In this document: positions 1-4,277 of the stretch, one piece after another
Numbering within the stretch: position 1 is the first letter of the stretch
Layout of the letters: each line of letters starts with the position of its first letter
NCBI GenBank assembly: GCA_038210595.1
Contig: JBBQWN010000061.1
Coordinates: 1-6,355, forward strand
From: Glacieibacterium sp038210595
GTDB lineage: Bacteria; Pseudomonadota; Alphaproteobacteria; Sphingomonadales; Sphingomonadaceae
DNA length: 6,355 nucleotides
Direction of reading: 5' to 3'
Position numbers and translations under genes: made by a program
The notes under the pieces: model-generated
What the model saw: the letters and a program-made list of their open reading frames with translations, nothing else
Told to the model about the DNA's origin: nothing
The model's database searches: none

Positions 1-639
1 GTGCAGGGCGACGAACAGCCCGTGGACATGGAAGATCGGCAGGATGTGGAGCAGGCAGTCGTGCTCGGTCATCCGCCACAGCTCGATCAGAGCGGCGGCA
101 TTCGAGAGCAAATTGCCATGACTGATCATGGCGCCCTTCGAACGCCCGGTCGTGCCTGATGTGTAGCAGATCGCGGCGATGTCCGACGCGCGACGCGGTA
201 CGCTGGCCGGATCGGGTACCGCGGCAAGCGCCTCCGCCCACAACCCTTCGCCGGCGGACCGCGCCATCGCCGCGGCCAGCGGCCAGGCGTCACCGCGGCT
301 GCCGTCGTGCACGAACAGCGCAGGCTCGGCGTCACCGAGGAAATAGGCGACCTCGGCATCGGTGTATGCGGTGTTCAGGGGAACAAAGATCGTGCCGCAC
401 TGAAGGCAGGCAAGATACAGCGCAACGGCCGCCGGCGACTTTTCAACCTGTACGACGACCCGGTCGCCAGGCGCGATCCCCCGCGCCCGCAACACCGCCG
501 CAAACCGCGCGGCGCATTCGCGGAGTTCGCGATAGGACATGCTGTAGCCGTCGCCGGCGTCGAGCGCGACGGCATCGGCACGCCGTGCCGCGACCGCGGC
601 GAACGCGTCGAACACACCGCCGGTCGCGTCGTGATTCAT
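1..639 (-). CDS. matB: AMP-forming acyl-CoA ligase, malonyl-CoA synthetase (MatB)-like; 3' part beyond window
   Basis: N-terminal 213 residues of an ANL-superfamily ligase that would activate a carboxylate to its CoA thioester through an acyl-AMP. ATG at 639 overlaps the dmpG stop (ATGA), and the frame is open without a stop to base 1. Visible motifs: YSMSYRELRECAARF (32-46), GDRVVVQVEKSPAAVALYLA (58-77), GTIFVPLNTAYTDAEVAYFL (82-101), the phosphate-binding loop YTSGTTGRSKGAMISHGNLL (159-178), and LLHILPIFHVHGLFVALH at the cut (196-213). The LPIFHVHGLFVA and VPLNTAYT..E..YF..DAEP patterns are those of MatB malonyl-CoA synthetases rather than of benzoate or long-chain acyl-CoA ligases. MatB proteins are about 500 residues, so about 40% is present; the substrate-deciding arginines, A5-A8 motifs and C-terminal lysine are not visible. 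Malonate or methylmalonate is therefore the best guess, and another short dicarboxylate is possible. Confidence 0.8.
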   Translation of the reverse strand, partial: MNHDATGGVFDAFAAVAARRADAVALDAGDGYSMSYRELRECAARFAAVLRARGIAPGDRVVVQVEKSPAAVALYLACLQCGTIFVPLNTAYTDAEVAYFLGDAEPALFVHDGSRGDAWPLAAAMARSAGEGLWAEALAAVPDPASVPRRASDIAAICYTSGTTGRSKGAMISHGNLLSNAAALIELWRMTEHDCLLHILPIFHVHGLFVALH

Positions 640-1658
640 CGCTGCCGCACCATGTCGAGCGCCACGTCGACGATCATATCCTCCTGACCGCCAACCATTC
701 CGCGCCGGCCAACTTCGACGAGGATGGCGCGCGTATCGATACCGTAGTCGGCGCTGGCCTTTTCGGCGTGCCGCAGGAAGCTCGAATAGACGCCGGCATA
801 ACCAAGACTGAGCGTTTCGCGGTCGACCCGGACGGGGCGATCCTGCAGCGGCCGGACGAGATCCTCGGCCGCGTCCATGAGCTTGAACAGGTCACAGCCA
901 TGCTTCCAGCCCTTGCGGTCGGCGGCAGCGATGAAAACTTCCAAGGCCGCGTTGCCCGCCCCGGCGCCCATGCCGGCGAGGCTCGCGTCGACGCGGATCG
1001 CGCCCGCCTGCACGCCGACGATCGAGTTGGCGACGGCCAGCGACAGGTTGTGATGGGCGTGGATGCCGCGCTGCGTCTCCGGCTTGAGGACCCGGTCATA
1101 GGCCTCGCAGCGGGCCCGGTAGCCGTCCATGTCGAGCGCGCCGCCGCTGTCGGTGACATAGACGCAGGTCGCGCCATAGCCTTCCATCAGCTTCGCCTGC
1201 GACGCCAGCGCGTCGGGCTCGATCATGTGGCCCATCATCAGGAAGCCGACCGTATCCATGCCGAGGTCGCGCGCCGCGGCGATATGCTGTTTCGACACGT
1301 CCGCCTCGGTGCAGTGCGTCGCGATGCGCACTGAGCGGACGCCCAGCGCATAGGCCTGCTTCAGATCGTGGACGGTGCCGATGCCGGGCAGCAGCAAGGT
1401 CGTCAGGACGGCGCGCTGCAGGACGTCCGCCGCCGCCTCGATCCATTCCCAGTCGGTGTGCGCGCCGAAGCCGTAGTTGAAGCTGGATCCCGACAGGCCG
1501 TCGCCGTGCGCCACTTCGATCGCATCGACGCCCGCCTCATCGAGGGCGCGCGCGATCGTCTGGACGTGATCGATGCCGTAGCGATGCCGGATCGCGTGCA
1601 TGCCGTCGCGCAGCGTGACGTCCTGAATGTAGAGCTTGGTCTGGGTCGGATCGAACAT
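636..1658 (-). CDS. dmpG: 4-hydroxy-2-oxovalerate aldolase
   Basis: Divalent-metal-dependent class II pyruvate aldolase of the HMGL-like TIM-barrel family. It cleaves 4-hydroxy-2-oxovalerate (or the C6 homologue) to pyruvate and acetaldehyde (or propionaldehyde), and the aldehyde is passed to DmpF. Counting from ATG at 1658 gives 340 residues. The catalytic set seen in DmpG is present at the same numbers: Arg17, Asp18 and His21 in DVTLRDGMHAIRH, metal-binding His200 and His202 in HAHHNLSLAVANS, and Tyr291 in GYAGVYSSF. Other conserved stretches are EVAHGDGLSGSSFNYGFG, LLLPGIGTVHDL, ATHCTEADVSKQHI, MGAGAGNAALEVF and the C-terminal GRRGMVGGQEDMIVDVALD. A GTG immediately upstream (1661) could also start the protein and add one residue; it forms GTGA with the dmpF stop, while the ATG forms TGATG. 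The TGA stop overlaps the ligase start as ATGA. The gene is intact, and the dmpF-dmpG order matches known meta-pathway operons. Confidence 0.96.
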   Translation of the reverse strand: MFDPTQTKLYIQDVTLRDGMHAIRHRYGIDHVQTIARALDEAGVDAIEVAHGDGLSGSSFNYGFGAHTDWEWIEAAADVLQRAVLTTLLLPGIGTVHDLKQAYALGVRSVRIATHCTEADVSKQHIAAARDLGMDTVGFLMMGHMIEPDALASQAKLMEGYGATCVYVTDSGGALDMDGYRARCEAYDRVLKPETQRGIHAHHNLSLAVANSIVGVQAGAIRVDASLAGMGAGAGNAALEVFIAAADRKGWKHGCDLFKLMDAAEDLVRPLQDRPVRVDRETLSLGYAGVYSSFLRHAEKASADYGIDTRAILVEVGRRGMVGGQEDMIVDVALDMVRQR

Positions 1659-2596
1659 CACGCGGCGGCCGTCATCAGCCGGCGTGACGCAATCCTCTCG
1701 GCGGTCTGCATGGCTGCCGATGTCATGATGTCGAGGTTGCCGGCATAGGCGGGCAGGTAATGCGCCGCACCCTCGACCTCGAGAAAGACGCTGGTCTTGA
1801 TCCCCTCGAAGCGGCCCAGCCCTGGGATCGCGACCGGGTTGTTCGACCCGAAGCGTTCGAACTGGATTTGCTGCTTGAGCCGGTAGCCCGGCACATAGGC
1901 GCTGACCTTCGCCACCATCGCCTCGACTGCGGCCGCTATTGCCGCCTCGTCGGCACCGCTCGACAGGGTGAACACCGTGTCGCGCATGATCAGCGGCGGC
2001 TCGGCCGGATTTAGCACGATGATCGCCTTGCCCTTCGCCGCACCCCCGACCCGTTCGATGGCGAGACTGGTCGTCTCGGTGAACTCGTCGATGTTGGCGC
2101 GCGTGCCCGGCCCGGCGGAGCGGGACGCGATCGACGCGACGATCTCGGCATAATGGACGGTCGCGACCGACGCGACCGCCGCCACGATCGGGATGGTCGC
2201 CTGGCCGCCGCAGGTGACCATGTTGAGGTTGCGGGCGTCCAGATGCGCGTCGCCGTTGACGACCGGAACCACATAGGGGCCGATCGCCGCCGGCGTCAGA
2301 TCGATCATGACTTTCCCCGCCGCCGCGCAGACGGCGTCGTGGGCGGCATGGGCACCCGCTGACGTCGCGTCGAAGACGATGGCGATGTCCGACCAGCCGT
2401 CGAGGCGCTGCAAGCCGGCGATACCGTCCGCGACCGCCGTCACGCCGAGCGCCCGGGCGCGCGCCAGCCCGTCCGAGGCCGGATCGACGCCGACCAGTGC
2501 CGCGACCTCGAGCAGCGGCGACGTGCGCATGATCTTGATCATCAGGTCGGTGCCGATGTTCCCGGACCCGATGATGGCGACCTTGACCGCGCTCAT
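1658..2596 (-). CDS. dmpF: Acetaldehyde dehydrogenase (acylating)
   Basis: DmpF/BphJ/MhpF family enzyme that oxidises acetaldehyde or propionaldehyde to the acyl-CoA with NAD+ and CoA, in a channelling complex with the aldolase encoded next. At 312 residues it has the usual family length. Visible features are the N-terminal Rossmann motif VAIIGSGNIGTD (6-17), the substrate and cofactor region DLTPAAIGPY (99-108), the catalytic cysteine Cys129 in NMVTCGGQATIP, the NAD-contact segment GPGTRANIDEFTETT (162-176), Asp206 in MRDTVF, and the strongly conserved C-terminal PGYRLKQQ and LEVEGAAHYLPAYAGNLDIMTSAA. The sequence resembles DmpF of the phenol meta pathway throughout. The ATG at 2596 is preferred because family N-termini begin two to four residues before KVAIIG; an in-frame ATG at 2617 would add seven residues. 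The ribosome binding site is weak (GGTG), and an upstream mini-ORF overlaps the start. The TGA stop overlaps the dmpG start. Confidence 0.95.
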   Translation of the reverse strand: MSAVKVAIIGSGNIGTDLMIKIMRTSPLLEVAALVGVDPASDGLARARALGVTAVADGIAGLQRLDGWSDIAIVFDATSAGAHAAHDAVCAAAGKVMIDLTPAAIGPYVVPVVNGDAHLDARNLNMVTCGGQATIPIVAAVASVATVHYAEIVASIASRSAGPGTRANIDEFTETTSLAIERVGGAAKGKAIIVLNPAEPPLIMRDTVFTLSSGADEAAIAAAVEAMVAKVSAYVPGYRLKQQIQFERFGSNNPVAIPGLGRFEGIKTSVFLEVEGAAHYLPAYAGNLDIMTSAAMQTAERIASRRLMTAAA

Positions 2597-2646
2597 CGAT
2601 GCACCGCGAGCGGGCATCGCGCGGCGTCGCCGCTGCCTTCCGTCAT
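2593..2646 (-). CDS. Possible 17-codon upstream ORF coupled to dmpF
   Basis: A short reading frame encodes MTEGSGDAARCPLAVHR and ends in a TGA that overlaps the dmpF ATG as ATGA, the same junction type used by other gene pairs here. An AGGA sequence (2654..2651) lies 4 bases before its ATG, a better ribosome binding site than the one in front of dmpF itself. It could load ribosomes for dmpF by coupling. It could equally be chance in GC-rich DNA: the peptide has no recognisable family and the frame is very short. Confidence 0.22.
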   Translation of the reverse strand: MTEGSGDAARCPLAVHR

Positions 2647-2684
2647 GACATCCTGGTTGCGCGGCATTCCCGAATCGGCCCCCG

Positions 2685-2701
2685 AGGTTCAGTCGGAACC
2701 T
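2685..2701. repeat. Inverted repeat AGGTTC-N5-GAACCT, operator candidate
   Basis: Perfect 6-bp arms are separated by 5 bases (AGTCG) in the iorB-dmpF gap, about 90 bases before the dmpF start. A 17-bp dyad of this size fits a dimeric transcription-factor site. It overlaps the candidate -10 element in the same gap by three bases, the usual placement for a repressor operator. A chance 6-bp dyad cannot be excluded. Confidence 0.3.
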
Positions 2702-2726
2702 ATGGACCGGGACAGCGCTACGCCAA
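2699..2726 (-). promoter_or_regulatory. Weak sigma70-like promoter candidate for dmpF-dmpG-ligase
   Basis: On the minus strand TTGGCG (2726..2721) and CATAGG (2704..2699) are separated by 16 bases, matching the -35 and -10 consensus at 4 of 6 and 3 of 6 positions. The -35 lies in the hairpin loop region and the -10 overlaps the AGGTTC dyad. The match is poor; the location, the only gap in an otherwise overlapping gene string, is the main argument. A leader of about 95-100 bases would precede dmpF. Confidence 0.15.
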
Positions 2727-2738
2727 GCGTCGCTGTCC
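2710..2738 (-). repeat. Strong inverted repeat (hairpin) downstream of iorB
   Basis: The plus strand reads GGACAGCG, a 2-base bulge CT, ACGC, loop CAA, GCGT, CGCTGTCC. This gives an 8-bp outer stem and a 4-bp inner stem with a 3-base loop, about 25 bases after the iorB stop on the transcript. No T-run follows on the minus strand, so it is not a standard intrinsic terminator. It may stabilise or process the iorAB mRNA, attenuate read-through into dmpF, or bind a regulator. Confidence 0.5.
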
Positions 2739-2742
2739 GCGC

Positions 2743-2761
2743 ATTCTCGCTGAATGAGAAT
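2743..2761. repeat. Inverted repeat just after the iorB stop
   Basis: The plus strand has ATTCTC, a 7-base spacer GCTGAAT, then GAGAAT, starting two bases from the iorB TAG codon. The arms are perfect over 6 bp. It is AT-rich against a GC-rich background. It could be a small 3' hairpin of iorB or a regulator half-site pair. No function can be assigned from sequence. Confidence 0.35.
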
Positions 2762-2762
2762 T

Positions 2763-4277
2763 CTAGCGCGAGGCTGCCGACGCCACCGCTGCGCCATCGA
2801 CGGCGGCGAGTTCACGATGCAGGGCAATGCCGTGCTCGTCGGCCAGCGCAGCCTCGACCAGCGCGTGCAGCCGCGCGGGCGCGTCGCCGCCGCGGTCCAG
2901 GCCGGGCAGCGCGGCCATCACCGCCTCGAAATTCGCCAGCCCGCGCGCGAACGTCGAGCCATAGCCCTTGATCAGGCGCTGGGCACCGACGATCTCAGCG
3001 GCCAGATCGAGGTTGACCAGCGCGGCCGCGTGCACCGCCGCCAGCCAGGCTTCGATCCGGGCCTGCTCCTCGTGGTAGCGCAGGGACGCGGGGCGGAAGC
3101 GACGCAGGCCAGCCATCGCCGCCAGCAGCAGGAACCAGCGGACGCTGCTCGTCTCGACGTGGCGACCCTTGCCGAACAGCGGCGCCAGCAGCCGGTTCAG
3201 CGCCGGCCGGCGGAGGATCGCCCGGCCGATGCCGGCCGGCAGGATCTCGCAGACCTCCTGCAACCGCGGATGCATGTATTCGGTGATCGACTGGACCTGA
3301 TCGGGGCGCGTCCCGACCTCGGCGCGGACCCGCTCGAAGCGGCTGGCGCGGGTCTTCAGGTCGGCGACCCGGATGATATCCTCATAGCTCATCCAAAGCG
3401 CCAGATAGCGCGCCGTCTCGCGGGTCAGGCGGTCGCCGGCATGATCGAGCGCGGCGATATTTTCAAGCCGGTCGAGATAGAGCGCCGCATAGTCCGCGCC
3501 CTGATAGTCCATCAGCCGCCTGACGCCCTCCACCGCGAGCGGCCGGGCGGCGGACGGCAGGGCTTCGATCCGTGCCAGCGCGGCACGGCCCGCCGCCGTC
3601 GTCGGCGCGGGCACGGGCGCGGCGGCGGCTTCCTCCGGCACCTCGCCCAGCGCCTGCGCGAGACCCGCCGCGAAGCCCGCGAGATTGGCAGCGACCGCCT
3701 TGCCGCCGCTGTGGATCGCCGCTTCGAACTGTTCGCGGGTGAACGGCAGCGCGGCGCTGGCCGCGAGCGCCCCGAGCATGACCGAGCTGATGACGCTGCC
3801 GGCGCCCGCTGCGGCGCGATCCATGTCGAACCCGATGAAGCGGCCCGCCCGGCGTTCCGCCGCGGCCAGGATGCGCTGGCTGGCGGCGATGCCGTTGCCC
3901 ATCGCCGACTTCTCGGCGATCGCATAGATGCGGTGGGTCGAGGTGATCAGCGTCGTGCCGCCGCTGACGAAGCCGCGCAGCACGGCGCGCCCGGCCTCCA
4001 TCAGCTCGGACGCGATGACGATGTCGACATCGCCGGGCACCGGGTTGAGCGCCAGCACCGGGCTGGCATCGTCGCGGCGCGGCAGCATCTCGATATAATA
4101 GACCGTCGTGCCGGTGCGCTGCGCGACGCCGGGGACCGAGGTGCCCTGCGCAACGTAGCCACTACTGTTGGCGGTCGCGAGAATCCAGTCGGCGAGCACG
4201 CCGCCGCCCTGCCCGCCAAGCGCCAGGATGGCGATGGTCAGGCGCTGGCGCCGGGACGCGTCGCCGGGGACCGTCAA
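2763..4277 (-). CDS. iorB: Indolepyruvate oxidoreductase beta-type subunit with long C-terminal domain
   Basis: This is the partner subunit of IorA. Residues about 14-205 form the 2-oxoacid:acceptor oxidoreductase gamma/beta-type domain, starting with LALGGQGGG (19-26) and followed by TSVPGVAQRTG, DVDIVIASELMEAGRA and the SVISSVMLGA helix. Classical IorB is about 200 residues; this protein is 504. After an Ala/Pro-rich linker (about 214-230) comes a helical domain (about 240-490) with RYLALWMSYEDIIRVADLKTR-type sequence and LIKGYGSTFARG. I recognise this as the DUF6537-like extension of proteobacterial IorB proteins and of fused IorAB proteins. The start chosen is TTG at 4277, whose bases overlap the iorA stop (TTGA); no in-frame ATG or GTG lies between the iorA stop region and GGQGGG, and CTG at 4241 is the only other nearby option. 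The frame stays open to 4778, but that part lies antiphase over iorA and is not real. The stop is TAG. Confidence 0.88.
   Translation of the reverse strand: MTVPGDASRRQRLTIAILALGGQGGGVLADWILATANSSGYVAQGTSVPGVAQRTGTTVYYIEMLPRRDDASPVLALNPVPGDVDIVIASELMEAGRAVLRGFVSGGTTLITSTHRIYAIAEKSAMGNGIAASQRILAAAERRAGRFIGFDMDRAAAGAGSVISSVMLGALAASAALPFTREQFEAAIHSGGKAVAANLAGFAAGLAQALGEVPEEAAAAPVPAPTTAAGRAALARIEALPSAARPLAVEGVRRLMDYQGADYAALYLDRLENIAALDHAGDRLTRETARYLALWMSYEDIIRVADLKTRASRFERVRAEVGTRPDQVQSITEYMHPRLQEVCEILPAGIGRAILRRPALNRLLAPLFGKGRHVETSSVRWFLLLAAMAGLRRFRPASLRYHEEQARIEAWLAAVHAAALVNLDLAAEIVGAQRLIKGYGSTFARGLANFEAVMAALPGLDRGGDAPARLHALVEAALADEHGIALHRELAAVDGAAVASAASR

Noticed and set aside
159..1334. 391-codon plus-strand frame opposite the ligase and dmpG
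   Set aside because: The translation is low-complexity Arg/Pro/Ala and it spans the junction of two well-supported minus-strand genes.
2710..2738. Intrinsic terminator after iorB
   Set aside because: The hairpin is strong but no T-rich run follows on the transcribed strand, so a rho-independent terminator is not supported.
2718..2744. Eight-codon leader ORF (MRGQRRLA) just after iorB
   Set aside because: The frame is very short, has no proper ribosome binding site, no link to a downstream start and no regulatory codon run.
2597..2827. N-terminal extension of dmpF upstream of 2596
   Set aside because: The added residues match nothing in the family and would overlap the end of iorB; DmpF proteins begin just before the Rossmann motif.
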